Assembly: GCA_017993835.1 (NCBI GenBank) | Contig: JAGOLX010000003.1 | Span: 1 to 64,000 of the forward strand | Direction of reading: 5' to 3' | DNA length: 64,000 bases | Source of the DNA: Phycisphaerae bacterium | GTDB lineage: Bacteria > Planctomycetota > Phycisphaerae > Sedimentisphaerales > Anaerobacaceae | Shown: in pieces, positions 1 to 9,108 of the stretch | Position numbering within the stretch: the stretch's first letter is position 1 | Layout of the letters: each line of letters starts with the position of its first letter | Notes under the pieces: model-generated | Databases searched by the model: none | What the model was told of the DNA's origin: nothing | What the model saw: only the letters and a program-made list of their open reading frames with translations | Program-made: the position numbers and the translations under genes

Positions 1-258
1 ACTTACGCTTTGGTTGCGGCCGAAGGCCGCTCCAAGGAAGCACGAATCCAGGAACCGTGGCGTGCGACGAATCGCAGGAAGTGGATTCCCGCTTGCGCGG
101 GAATGACAATCCAGGGCCTCCGTGGACCCCTATTGCATGCGTGCACGTGTGGTCATGCACGCGGGCATTCCTGCCGGATTGATGTCCCCTCGGGAATATG
201 ATAGAATGAAGACTTGTTCGAGATGGTCTTCGACAGGTTCATGTGAGGTGGGTTTGGG
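1..258. other. Left-edge intergenic region with a dispersed repeat
   Basis: No gene is supported here. Positions 8-36 carry a GC-rich dyad around TTGCGGCCGAAGGCCGC and 83-108 carry the common dispersed motif GGATTCC..GC....GGAATGACA. Both recur with the same spacing at 61579-61680. A 63-residue open frame at 10-201 lies over these repeats and looks non-coding. The ribosome-binding site of the next gene (GAGGTGG, about 246-252) closes the region. Confidence 0.6.
8..108 (+). repeat. Composite dispersed repeat, copy 1
   Basis: Module A (8-36) is a near-perfect dyad, TTGCGGCCGAAGGCCGC, and module B (83-108) is GGATTCCCGCTTGCGCGGGA followed by ATGACA. Starts of A and B are 75 bp apart, exactly as in the second copy at 61579-61680. 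Module B alone also occurs at 40626-40652, and inverted at 40566-40594. Module B resembles short palindromic repeats spread through many environmental genomes. Confidence 0.75.
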
Positions 259-2913
259 ATGCCAATCAGCGCGGTCGCTCACAGGCTGAGTTGCACAGCT
301 TCGTCTCTCTCGATTCTTCTGCATCTGCTGCCCGCGTTCGCCACAACAACGATGGCGGCCATCACCGTCGACGGCGTCGAGGACAAGGAGGTCTACGCAA
401 ATCAAGTCACATTCACGATCCAGACGGAGATCGGCTCCGAGTATACGGCGGAACTCAACGGCACGTCCGTCGCAGTCGGAACGCCCGTGGCAGTGAGCGA
501 GCCGGACTACTACGAACTGAATGTGCATCGGCGGGACCTGTCCTCGGGAGCCGAAGAGAGTGCTCTCATCCAATTCATCGTCCGAGCGACCGACCGGGGC
601 AACTCCGAGTGGGGCCTGCCGCCCTGGACCCCCTATCCGACCATCGACTCCGCAGCCTCCGAGTTCGCGGTCGCTGCGATTCGGATCGTCGCGCCCGCCG
701 AGTATCCGATGGGACTTGAGATCCCGGTGATCGCGAGAATTGAGGACTTCTCCGGCGGTCGACTCGGGGTCAACGGCAATCTCTCGGTCTCCGGGTTCGA
801 GGCTTACCCGCTGCGGGTCCTTCGCGGCGTCGGGTCGGTCTTTCTCCCGGCGGCCACGGCGTCTGGCGTCGTTTCGTACGCCGCTCGGGTCCATTCCCTC
901 GCGGTCGAGAAGACCATCGCCATCGAATCGTCCACGTCATGGCAGACAATCGCCGGCGATATAGCGGCTTCCACAGACTGGGGAGACAATGCAAGAGTTC
1001 GCATCACGGGGGCATTGACCATCGCCTCCGGCGCGACGTTGACACTTGGCAGCGGGTCCGTCGTCCTGCTCGATCCAGGCATTCGGATCGCAGTCGAAGG
1101 CAGCATCGTGGTGCACGGGACGGTGGATCGACCGGTCGTCTTCACCTGCCAGGACAGGAGCGTTCCCTGGGGCGGATTCACCTTCGAGAAGAGCACTTCG
1201 CGAGGCGAATTCGCCGGCACAATCTTCACGGGCAGCGGTGCGGACGCGGACTGGTTCGACAACAATCCCGGCCACGGCAGTAGTCACCGCCACGAGGAGC
1301 CTCTGCTGTACCTCTCGAATGGGGCCCGCGTGACGTTGACGGACTGCTGGATCGTGGACAACCACGGCCAGGCCGGCCATGGCGAAAACGGCTATCTGAC
1401 GATGACGCGATGCCTCGTCCAGAAATGCATCACCGCGGGCCAGTACAACCGCGGGTCCGTGATCCTGCACGACTGTGCCCTGATCGAGTTCCCCTCCGAG
1501 ACCGCGCCGTTCGCGGACGACGACAACGACGGCCTCTACCTGACGGGCGGGGCCCACTCGCTCACGGACTGCCTGATCGGCTGGGCTCTGGATGACGGCG
1601 TCGATGCCGGCTCCGGGTCCGGCGGTTCGGTAAACGTGCGCCGCTGCTGGTTCGAATCGATGTGCCACGAAGCGATGGCTTGGTCGGAGCCGCGAATCGC
1701 GACGGTCGCCGACACGGTCGCCCTGAATTGCGGCCAGGGAATCGAGTGCGGTTTCGGCTCGCCCGACGTCAACGCGGTCCACTGTCTGAGCACCGCCAAC
1801 CTCGTCGGCGCCCGTTTCGGCGACAACTACGACTGGACCTACAACGGCTTCCTGACAGTCCGCGACTCGCTGCTGCTATTCAACTATCACGACATCTGGG
1901 GCCGGGCCTGGGACGACTGGACGGTCCACCTCGACCAGATGGACATCCGCGACAACTGCGTCAGCGTCGCCGATGCGGATTTCCCCGACAATCAAATCTG
2001 GGACCCGCAGGCCGACCCGAACCAGGCGAACGAATTGACGCCCTTCCTGCCCACCCCCGCCGGCACGGTGGGCATCGGTCTGGCAACACTCGCGGATACG
2101 CTCGATATCGCGACCGTCGCGAAAGGCATCCCCGTCCGTCTGAGCACCTTCACGACCCGCGAAGTCTCCGTGGACTACACGATGGACTCAGGCGGCCATG
2201 AGCTTGCGAGCGGTACGCTGCGCTTCACTCCCGGCGAGATGGTACAACTCCTCGACTGCCCCGCCGACGAGAACCTCTGCGAGATCCGCGTAACGTTGAG
2301 CAACCCGCTGAACGCCGACTTCACAGGCCAACAGACGGTCACCCTGCGAGGAGAGTGTCGGCCCGCCGACGCGATCATCCGCGAAGGCGACGAGTGGCGG
2401 TACTTCAAGGGCACGCAGGAGCCCCCCGCCGGCTGGAATTTGCTGCTCTTCGACGACAGCACGTGGCTTTCCGGCCCCACGCCCATCGGCTTCGAGCACA
2501 GTTCCGGCTACGAATCGCGAATCGCGACGGATCTGGCCGACATGCACGACGGATACCTCAGCGTCTATGCCCGCCGGGAGTTCATCGTCGACGACCCCAC
2601 CCGAGTGGTCGCGATGGCGTTCACGATGGACTACGACGACGGCTACGTCGCCTACCTCAATGGGGTCGAGATCGCGGCCAAGTCGGCCCCTGCGTCGCGA
2701 GCCTACAACCAACCGGCCACCGCCAGTCACGAAGCCTGCTGCGGCACCGGCACTCCGACGGGTCCCTGTCCACCCGAGCCGATCGACCTGAACGCTCATA
2801 TCGCCGACCTCGTCGCCGGCGTGAACGTCCTGGCAGTCCAGGTCCACAACCAATCCCTCTCTAGCTCCGATTTCATCCTGATTCCCGAGCTATTCCTGAC
2901 CGTCGCTCCCTGA
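259..2913 (+). CDS. Secreted right-handed parallel beta-helix protein
   Basis: An 884-residue exported protein of unknown substrate. An N-terminal hydrophobic stretch (about residues 10-32) is a probable signal peptide. The middle (about 235-620) has the spaced short repeats and N/D/G-rich turns of a right-handed parallel beta-helix, as in pectate-lyase-like proteins, with phrases such as TLTDCWIVDNHGQAGHGE. The last 180 residues look like a beta-sandwich seen at the end of planctomycete surface proteins (GDEWRYFKGTQEPPAGWNLL, then a YLNGVEI motif). The ATG is preceded by GAGGTGG. It stands alone, upstream of a sigma factor locus. No dockerin or sortase signal is visible. It could be a polysaccharide-active or adhesive surface protein; the specific role is not known. 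Confidence 0.75.
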   Translation: MPISAVAHRLSCTASSLSILLHLLPAFATTTMAAITVDGVEDKEVYANQVTFTIQTEIGSEYTAELNGTSVAVGTPVAVSEPDYYELNVHRRDLSSGAEESALIQFIVRATDRGNSEWGLPPWTPYPTIDSAASEFAVAAIRIVAPAEYPMGLEIPVIARIEDFSGGRLGVNGNLSVSGFEAYPLRVLRGVGSVFLPAATASGVVSYAARVHSLAVEKTIAIESSTSWQTIAGDIAASTDWGDNARVRITGALTIASGATLTLGSGSVVLLDPGIRIAVEGSIVVHGTVDRPVVFTCQDRSVPWGGFTFEKSTSRGEFAGTIFTGSGADADWFDNNPGHGSSHRHEEPLLYLSNGARVTLTDCWIVDNHGQAGHGENGYLTMTRCLVQKCITAGQYNRGSVILHDCALIEFPSETAPFADDDNDGLYLTGGAHSLTDCLIGWALDDGVDAGSGSGGSVNVRRCWFESMCHEAMAWSEPRIATVADTVALNCGQGIECGFGSPDVNAVHCLSTANLVGARFGDNYDWTYNGFLTVRDSLLLFNYHDIWGRAWDDWTVHLDQMDIRDNCVSVADADFPDNQIWDPQADPNQANELTPFLPTPAGTVGIGLATLADTLDIATVAKGIPVRLSTFTTREVSVDYTMDSGGHELASGTLRFTPGEMVQLLDCPADENLCEIRVTLSNPLNADFTGQQTVTLRGECRPADAIIREGDEWRYFKGTQEPPAGWNLLLFDDSTWLSGPTPIGFEHSSGYESRIATDLADMHDGYLSVYARREFIVDDPTRVVAMAFTMDYDDGYVAYLNGVEIAAKSAPASRAYNQPATASHEACCGTGTPTGPCPPEPIDLNAHIADLVAGVNVLAVQVHNQSLSSSDFILIPELFLTVAP

Positions 2914-3035
2914 CGAACACATCCGGACTTTGCCGTTGTCTCGCGAAGAAACTCGTCGCAGATGAGTAAAATCGGTCGTAGGCGTGTTATATATACGACT
3001 GTGGATCGATCCATCTGTTGGAAAGGTGCGGGCCG

Positions 3036-3590
3036 GTGTTGGAAGACCGACTACTGGTGTGGAAGTTGCGGCGGGGAGACGCCGACGCGCTGCGGCGGAT
3101 CTATGAGAAACATAGAAACGACCTCCTGCGGCTCGCGGTATCCCTGTCGAACGACGCCGGAACGGCCGAGGATGTCGTACACGACGTGTTCGCGACCTTT
3201 ATCCGGCAGGCACGGCAATTCCGGCTCACCGGCTCGTTGCGAGCCTATCTGGCCACCTGCGTGGCCAACCGCGCCCGCAACGTGAATCGGGCAATGCGAG
3301 CGCGATGGGCCGCATCCCTGGACGAGGCCGCAGGCGAGGTTTTAAGCGTCACCAGGCCGGACCAGTGGATCGTGTGCAGTGAAGAGTTGCAGCGAATCGC
3401 CGAGGTATTGGCCATGCTGCCGCGCGAGCAGCGGGAGGTGATCACCCTCCATCTCCAAGGCGGCATGAAATTCCGAGAGATCGCCGAGTTCCAGCGCGTG
3501 CCTCTCAAGACCGCGATGAGCCGGTATCGCTGTGGACTCCAGAGGCTGCGGTCGCTGCTAAATGGTGAGGTAACACAATGCGATCGCTAA
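3036..3590 (+). CDS. ECF-type RNA polymerase sigma factor (locus 1)
   Basis: About 184 residues with sigma-70 region 2 near the N-terminus (RIYEKHRNDLLRLA, then AEDVVHDVFATF) and region 4 at the end (LPREQREVITLHLQGGMKFR plus a helix-turn-helix, KTAMSRYRCGLQRL). It should redirect RNA polymerase to envelope or stress promoters. I chose GTG 3036 because GGAAAGG (3020-3026) lies nine bases upstream and because the paralogue at 5053 starts with the matching MKLEDRYLVW; a TTG at 3018 is also in frame. The next gene overlaps its end by 13 bases, so the two are translationally coupled. A very AT-rich TTATATATA lies upstream near 2986-2994 and may be part of its promoter. Confidence 0.9.
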   Translation: MLEDRLLVWKLRRGDADALRRIYEKHRNDLLRLAVSLSNDAGTAEDVVHDVFATFIRQARQFRLTGSLRAYLATCVANRARNVNRAMRARWAASLDEAAGEVLSVTRPDQWIVCSEELQRIAEVLAMLPREQREVITLHLQGGMKFREIAEFQRVPLKTAMSRYRCGLQRLRSLLNGEVTQCDR

Positions 3591-4891
3591 GAGATATCGA
3601 GAATCTAGTCACCTGGGCGAAGGTTCATGTAAACAATCGGGTGGACCGAACCGTTCTCAATGATCTTCTCGAACGGCTGCCCAGCAAGAGCAAGAGACCC
3701 CCGGCTGATCTTCAGCCGCAACGATGGAGAACCATGATGCGAAGCCCAACCGCAAGACTCGCCGCAGCAGCAGCAATTGCCGCCATATGCTTGACCGGCC
3801 TGCTGCTCTGGAAAGGTACGGGGTCCGGCGTGACCCTGGCAGACGTGCTGGACAAACTCGAACAAGTGACGACCTACAGCTATCAGACGCGATCCACACT
3901 GAACCGACCACAGGACCGTGAGGAACGATTGGCACACGTATTGATCTCGCGAGACACCGGGAGCAGGATAACAACTTACGGAATCGACCCTAATACTGGT
4001 GAGACACAGCTCAGTGAGACGGACTATGTCTTGCCTGACTTAGGCTGCATACTGTTCATCAACCATAGTAACAAGACGTCTGTTCGCCTGAAATACGAGA
4101 ATCCCGCTGCGTTGGAACGATACAGAGGAGAAAACTGCGATCCCCAGGCAGTCGTCAAGGAACTGCTCAAGCATAACCCCGTTCGTCTTGGACAGTCGGT
4201 GATCGACGGGACGACCGTTGAAGGATTCAGGACTACGGATCCCAACTACGAGGATAGCTTTCTCAAGATATCCGACTGGATGGGAAGGAATACACGGGCC
4301 GATGTCACGCTATGGGTGGACGCCAGGACACTTCTTCCCGTAAGAATGGTCGAGGATATCGTCAAAGAGAGCGGAACACGGTTTCACGAAGTCAGCGACC
4401 ATTTCCGCTGGAATGTGGTCTTGAATGAAAGTGATTTTGAGCCCAACATACCAGATGGCTACACTGCCCCTATAGGAGATGTGGTCATGCCCGTTTTCAG
4501 CGAAGAGAAAGCTATCAAGGGTCTCAGGCTATTTGCCGATCTTACCGGGAAGTATCCCGTTGGTCTAACCAAGCAGGTGGAGAAAGAAACTTTCACAGAA
4601 GAGGTTATGAGACTTGTGGGCTATGACGATTCCTATGACACCCTTCCGCAGGACGAGAAGACCAGGATAACGAGCAACAGCATCCTGCTTGGGACGCCCT
4701 GGTACTTCTACGAAGGGCTGGCCCGTGGGAACAAAGACCCGGCCTATTATGGCGAGACCGTTAAGCCGGGCGATGCCGATAAGGTGCTGCTGCGATGGCG
4801 CCTGGACGATGGTCAATATCGCGCCGTCTTCGGCGACCTGAGTTCTAGGACTGTCACAGTGGAAGCACTGGGTGAGCTTGAGAAACAGTAA
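3578..4891 (+). CDS. Membrane-anchored LolA-like partner of sigma factor (locus 1)
   Basis: A 437-residue protein with a roughly 50-residue N-terminal cytoplasmic part, a juxtamembrane box (QRWRTMMRSPTARLAAAAAI), one membrane helix (about residues 59-77) and a large outside domain whose style (KLEQVTTYSYQTRSTL..., LWVDARTLLPVRM) resembles LolA/outer-membrane lipoprotein-sorting folds. The gene overlaps the sigma gene, which suggests it controls that sigma factor, perhaps as an atypical anti-sigma; that is inference. No zinc-type anti-sigma motif (HxxxCxxC) is visible. The C-terminal 130 residues (KGLRLFADLTGKYPVG..., FYEGLARGNKDPAYYGETV) look like an additional domain absent from the 5598 paralogue. 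A strong hairpin terminator follows. Confidence 0.75.
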   Translation: MRSLRDIENLVTWAKVHVNNRVDRTVLNDLLERLPSKSKRPPADLQPQRWRTMMRSPTARLAAAAAIAAICLTGLLLWKGTGSGVTLADVLDKLEQVTTYSYQTRSTLNRPQDREERLAHVLISRDTGSRITTYGIDPNTGETQLSETDYVLPDLGCILFINHSNKTSVRLKYENPAALERYRGENCDPQAVVKELLKHNPVRLGQSVIDGTTVEGFRTTDPNYEDSFLKISDWMGRNTRADVTLWVDARTLLPVRMVEDIVKESGTRFHEVSDHFRWNVVLNESDFEPNIPDGYTAPIGDVVMPVFSEEKAIKGLRLFADLTGKYPVGLTKQVEKETFTEEVMRLVGYDDSYDTLPQDEKTRITSNSILLGTPWYFYEGLARGNKDPAYYGETVKPGDADKVLLRWRLDDGQYRAVFGDLSSRTVTVEALGELEKQ

Positions 4892-4922
4892 CCAGAGCAA
4901 CAAGGCAACGATATCGCCCTTC

Positions 4923-4951
4923 AGGTCGGGTCCACATGACCCGACCTCTTT
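4923..4951 (+). terminator. Rho-independent terminator after sigma locus 1
   Basis: A perfect 10-bp stem, AGGTCGGGTC with GACCCGACCT, with a 5-base loop, followed by CTTT. It lies 31 bases after the stop of the LolA-like partner and separates the two sigma loci. Confidence 0.85.
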
Positions 4952-5052
4952 GATGCGCTGAGCCAAAAGATCTCGACGTCCATTAGAGGAAACAACACCG
5001 GTCCTGCGTTATACTGGTGAACGTGGATGGTTCTGACGTCGGTTCACCAACG

Positions 5053-5601
5053 ATGAAGCTCGAAGATCGATATCTCGTGTGGCAGCTCAAGCGGTCCAGC
5101 GAGTGGGCCCTGCGACGGATCTACAACCGCTATGAAACCGATCTGCTCGCGCTGGCTCGGAGTCTGCTGGGCCGAGCGGGGGCGGCCGAGGACGTTCTGC
5201 AGGACGTATTCGTGAGGTTCATCGAGTCGATCGACCACTTCGAGCTGACAGGCAGTCTCAAGGGCTATCTGGCTCAATGCGTCGTCAATCGGGCGAGGGA
5301 CTACCTCCGACGGGATCGATGCCGGGCGGGCGAACCGCTGGAGACGGCGCAGGAGACGCCATCACGACAGCATGGTCCGCTCGACACAGCCATCGCGGGC
5401 GAGCAGCGAGAGCGGCTCAGCGCGGCGCTGGCAGAACTGCCCAACGAGCAGCGGGAGGTCGTCCTGCTACACTTGCAGACGGGTTTGAAGTTCCGCGAGA
5501 TTGCCGACGTTCAAAGAGTCTCCGCCAAGACGGCGGAGAGCCGGTACCGGTATGGAATCGAACGACTACGGTCGATGCTTGATGGTCAGGAACAGATATG
5601 A
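5053..5601 (+). CDS. ECF-type RNA polymerase sigma factor (locus 2)
   Basis: About 182 residues, clearly paralogous to the product of 3036-3590. Region 2 is visible as LRRIYNRYETDLLALA and AEDVLQDVFVRFIE, region 4 as LPNEQREVVLLHLQTGLKFR and AKTAESRYRYGIERL. I prefer ATG 5053, which aligns with the paralogue; GTG 5017 is in frame but adds a non-conserved leader. TTATACT at about 5009-5015 upstream may be a -10-like element. The stop overlaps the next start in an ATGA arrangement, so the downstream partner is co-translated. Confidence 0.9.
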   Translation: MKLEDRYLVWQLKRSSEWALRRIYNRYETDLLALARSLLGRAGAAEDVLQDVFVRFIESIDHFELTGSLKGYLAQCVVNRARDYLRRDRCRAGEPLETAQETPSRQHGPLDTAIAGEQRERLSAALAELPNEQREVVLLHLQTGLKFREIADVQRVSAKTAESRYRYGIERLRSMLDGQEQI

Positions 5602-6419
5602 GACCAGAACAGAACATAGAGAAGCAGGTTCGGGGACTGCGTCATCCGGTTGATCCCGAGGTTCACGACAAGATCCTTGTTCACCTGCTTGCGAAGCTTC
5701 AACAACGAAAGAACCAACAGGCGGCTGGTTTCCAGCCGAGCCTTAGGAGAATCATCATGACAAGACCCATTGGAAAACTCGCCGTGGCCGCGGTGACAAT
5801 CGTGGCCGTGTCCATCCTGCTCAGTCAACTGGGCGATGTGCTTGGGAGTAGCCCTGTGGCCTGGGCGGATATCACGGAACACTTTGAATCGGTGCCCTTC
5901 TTCCATCTGACGCTGTACATCGGCCACGAGACCTCGCCCGAGACCCAGAAGATCGAGATCTGGAAGTCCGAAGGCTCCCGACTCAGGGCACACGAAGGGA
6001 ACAAGGTCTTCTTTGCGGACTTCACCAGGAAGGACCAGCAGATCGTCGTGTTCGACGGAACGACAAGGAAGTCCGTCGAGGGTGGCGGAAACGCCCCCGG
6101 GTTCCTGGCGATGCTGTGCAAAGACGGACAATTCTCGCTGAACACCCTCACCGCGAGCTTCCCCTCGGGCGTCAAGGGCATCACTCCTGTGACAACCGCC
6201 GACACCGCCGCATCGCAGGAGACCGTCCTGTTCGAGGCGAAGCATGAGACCACGCCCGAACGACTGACGATATGGGCGCTTCGGGAGAGCAAGCTGCCTA
6301 TCCGGATGCGTTTCGAGGACCCGCGGCAACAGGAATTCGGCGATTTCTTCTTCGACTACTCGGAGAAGAAGGCCCTCGCGTTCTTCGATCCCAACGCCTT
6401 CACACAGGGGCAAGGATGA
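5598..6419 (+). CDS. Membrane-anchored LolA-like partner of sigma factor (locus 2)
   Basis: A 273-residue protein with the same plan as 3578-4891. The N-terminal 50 residues are charged (RPEQNIEKQVRGLRHPV...), the juxtamembrane box reads SLRRIIMTRPIGKLAVAAV, one membrane helix spans about 60-78, and the outside domain begins WADITEHFESVPFFHLTLYI, typical of LolA-like beta sheets. It starts inside the stop codon of the sigma gene. I infer that it senses an envelope signal and controls the sigma factor; no known anti-sigma domain is recognisable. It ends before a strong terminator. Confidence 0.75.
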   Translation: MRPEQNIEKQVRGLRHPVDPEVHDKILVHLLAKLQQRKNQQAAGFQPSLRRIIMTRPIGKLAVAAVTIVAVSILLSQLGDVLGSSPVAWADITEHFESVPFFHLTLYIGHETSPETQKIEIWKSEGSRLRAHEGNKVFFADFTRKDQQIVVFDGTTRKSVEGGGNAPGFLAMLCKDGQFSLNTLTASFPSGVKGITPVTTADTAASQETVLFEAKHETTPERLTIWALRESKLPIRMRFEDPRQQEFGDFFFDYSEKKALAFFDPNAFTQGQG

Positions 6420-6468
6420 ACACGCGGAGGGCACGAGCACCCGCTTTCAAAACCAATTCGGTGACCCC

Positions 6469-6496
6469 AAGGCCAGGCCGTATAAGCCTGGCCTTT
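6469..6496 (+). terminator. Rho-independent terminator after sigma locus 2
   Basis: A 9-bp perfect stem (AAGGCCAGG with CCTGGCCTT) with a 9-base loop and a short T run, 50 bases after the stop of the partner gene and ahead of secA. Confidence 0.8.
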
Positions 6497-6602
6497 CCTA
6501 TTGGCCGCAGGTCCGTATAATGGGACGGGCGATATCGAGTCGTCTTGTGCATCCATTGCGGGAATCGGTTGGACAGCACCAGTTCAAAGAGGTTAACCGG
6601 CC

Positions 6603-8966
6603 ATGATGCTTGGCAAATTGCGGCAGATGTTCCATCGCTCCTGCGGCAGATTCGTCGAATTCGATCTGACGCCGTACCGGAGAATCCTCGCGCGGATCGA
6701 GAAGCGGGAAGGCGAACTCGGGAGGCTGCCGGACGGCCGCCTGAAAGAGCTGTCCCGCGATCTGATCTCCCGGGCGCGAGCAGGCGCAGGACCGGACGAA
6801 TTGCTCGTCGAGGCGTATGCCCTGGTTCGCGAGGTCTCGGGTCGCGTGCTGGGCATGCGTCACTTCGACGTCCAGATGCTCGGCGGGATCGCCTTGCACC
6901 AGGGCAGGCTCATCGAGATGCAGACCGGCGAGGGCAAGACCCTCGTCGCGGTGCTCCCCGCCTGTCTCAACGCCCTGGCGGGACGCGGGGTCCACGTCCT
7001 GACCTTCAACGACTACCTCGCCCGCCGGGACGCCCAGTGGATGGGACCGATCTACGAGTTCCTGGGCTTGACGGTCGGCTTCATCCAAGAGGGCATGACC
7101 CCGACCGAGCGGCAGCACGCCTACCGCTGCGACATCACGTACGCGACGGCCAAAGAGGCCGGGTTCGACTACCTCCGCGACCACATCTGCACCAGCCGGG
7201 ACGCTCTCGTGCACCGGCCTTTCCAATTCGCCATCGTGGACGAGGCCGACTCGATCCTGATCGACGAAGCGAGAATCCCCCTGGTCATCGCGGGCAGCAC
7301 AGGCGAAGTCGTCACCAATCCGTACGAGATCGCGGAATTCGTGCGGCACCTCCGGCCCGGCGTGGACTACCAGACCGATGCCAACGAACGGAACGTCTTC
7401 CTGACAGACGCCGGGCTGGACCGGGCGGAGAAGACCCTGCGATGCCAGAACATCTCCGAGAACATGCTGCTGCTCGGCCAGCTCTACCAGGCCCTCCACG
7501 CGGAGGTCCTGCTCGGCCGCGACGTCGATTACATCGTGCGGGAGGGCAAGGTCGTCATCGTCGATGAGTTCACCGGGCGGGTCGTCCAGGACCGGCACTG
7601 GCCGCACGGCCTGCAAGCGGCCGTCGAGGCCAAGGAAGGACTGTCAATCCAGGCCGAAGGGCTGATTCGCGGCTCCATCACGCTGATCCACTTCGCGGGA
7701 CTCTACCCGAAGCTTTGCGGCATGACGGCCACCGCCCAGGCGGCCGCCGAGGAATTCGCGGCGTTCTACAACCTGACGGTCGTGGTCATCCCGCCGCACC
7801 GCCCTTCCGTGCGCACCGATGCCGCGGACCTGGTCTTCCTGAGTCGGGACGCCAAGCACAGGGCTCTTATCGAAGAGATCGCAGCGGTCCGCGCCACAGG
7901 CAGACCGATTCTCGTGGGCACGTGCAGCGTCGCGGAATCGGACGAGCTGGCCGAGGCCCTGCAGCGTAAAGGCGTGACGTGCCAGGTCCTCAACGCCCGC
8001 AACGACGAGCTGGAGGCCGAGATCGTCGCCCAGGCAGGCGCGCCGCGCGCGGTGACGATCTCGACCAACATGGCCGGACGCGGCACGGACATTCGGCTGG
8101 GCGGCAAGATGGGCCAATACCACGACGAGGTCGCCGCTCTGGGCGGCCTGTACGTGATCGGAACGAACCGACACGAGAGCCGGCGCATCGACGACCAACT
8201 GCGGGGACGGGCGGGCCGCCAAGGAGATCCCGGCTCGTCTCGCTTCTTCATCAGTCTCGAAGACGAACTGTTCCTGCGGTTTGCCATCGACGAGTCCATC
8301 GCCGCCCGGCGGGATCACCGCTCGCAGGACACGCCCGTGGACGATCCCGAGGTCACCCGGGAAATCGCCCACGTGCAGCGAGTGATCGAAGGCCAGAACC
8401 TGGAGATTCGCAGGACGCTCTATCGGTACTCATACGCCATCGAGCACCAGCGAAGGGTCCTGCACACGCGCCGCCAGGACCTCCTGACAGGCCGCACTTC
8501 GCCGCAACTGCTCGCGGAACAATCTCCCGAACGCTACGAACGACTGCTCGCGAGAGTCGGCAGAGACACCTTGGATCGGGTCGAAACACAGATCACCCTG
8601 TTCCACATGGATCGCTGCTGGGCCGACTACCTCGACTACGTCGCCCACGTCCGCGAGGGCATTCACCTCACCGCCGGCGGCAGCCCGCTGGATGCATTCC
8701 ATGTGACTGTGGGAAGGGCCTTCTGCGCCCTGCTCGACACGATCAACAAGGCAGTTGTCGACACATTCGAGTCCGCCGCGATCACACGGGACGGCATCGA
8801 CATGGAAAAAGAGGGACTCAAAGGGCCATCGTCCACGTGGACCTACCTCATCAACGACCACCCCTTCGGCGACTGGTTCGAGCGATTCTACAGAACCGCC
8901 GCCCAGGGGGGCGACCTCGTCCGCGTTCTGGCGCGGGCCCTGAAGGACCAGTCCCCCGCTGTGTAG
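6603..8966 (+). CDS. secA: Accessory-type preprotein translocase ATPase SecA
   Basis: SecA uses ATP to push unfolded preproteins through SecYEG. The 787-residue product has Walker A MQTGEGKT (106-113), Walker B-like VDEADSILIDEAR (about 213-225), the SecA phrase YATAKEAGFDYLRD, a preprotein cross-linking segment, the motif STNMAGRGTDIRLGG, and the arginine-finger region QLRGRAGRQGDPGSSRFF. It is about 110 residues shorter than Escherichia coli SecA and ends without the C-terminal Cys-rich zinc/SecB-binding tail. Wording such as YATAKEAG in place of the usual YGTNNEFG suggests a second, divergent SecA rather than the housekeeping copy, but only a search for another secA in the genome would decide. 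It stands alone between two terminators. No signal peptide is present, as expected for a cytoplasmic motor. Confidence 0.9.
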   Translation: MMLGKLRQMFHRSCGRFVEFDLTPYRRILARIEKREGELGRLPDGRLKELSRDLISRARAGAGPDELLVEAYALVREVSGRVLGMRHFDVQMLGGIALHQGRLIEMQTGEGKTLVAVLPACLNALAGRGVHVLTFNDYLARRDAQWMGPIYEFLGLTVGFIQEGMTPTERQHAYRCDITYATAKEAGFDYLRDHICTSRDALVHRPFQFAIVDEADSILIDEARIPLVIAGSTGEVVTNPYEIAEFVRHLRPGVDYQTDANERNVFLTDAGLDRAEKTLRCQNISENMLLLGQLYQALHAEVLLGRDVDYIVREGKVVIVDEFTGRVVQDRHWPHGLQAAVEAKEGLSIQAEGLIRGSITLIHFAGLYPKLCGMTATAQAAAEEFAAFYNLTVVVIPPHRPSVRTDAADLVFLSRDAKHRALIEEIAAVRATGRPILVGTCSVAESDELAEALQRKGVTCQVLNARNDELEAEIVAQAGAPRAVTISTNMAGRGTDIRLGGKMGQYHDEVAALGGLYVIGTNRHESRRIDDQLRGRAGRQGDPGSSRFFISLEDELFLRFAIDESIAARRDHRSQDTPVDDPEVTREIAHVQRVIEGQNLEIRRTLYRYSYAIEHQRRVLHTRRQDLLTGRTSPQLLAEQSPERYERLLARVGRDTLDRVETQITLFHMDRCWADYLDYVAHVREGIHLTAGGSPLDAFHVTVGRAFCALLDTINKAVVDTFESAAITRDGIDMEKEGLKGPSSTWTYLINDHPFGDWFERFYRTAAQGGDLVRVLARALKDQSPAV

Positions 8967-9053
8967 GACCATCGATTTCGGCCCGCGTCGTCGTCCCGCA
9001 GTCGCCACGACGAGCGAGAGCCGCGAACGGAAGGATGGATCCAAGCCGGGGAA

Positions 9054-9094
9054 ATCTTCCTGGGCGCCCGAAGGCGGACGGCGCCCAGGAAGAT
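9054..9094. terminator. Bidirectional terminator between convergent genes
   Basis: A perfect 15-bp stem, ATCTTCCTGGGCGCC with GGCGCCCAGGAAGAT, with an 11-base loop, lying between the stops of the SecA gene (plus) and the chemoreceptor gene (minus). Confidence 0.75.
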
Positions 9095-9108
9095 GGTGAA
9101 AGGGCTGG

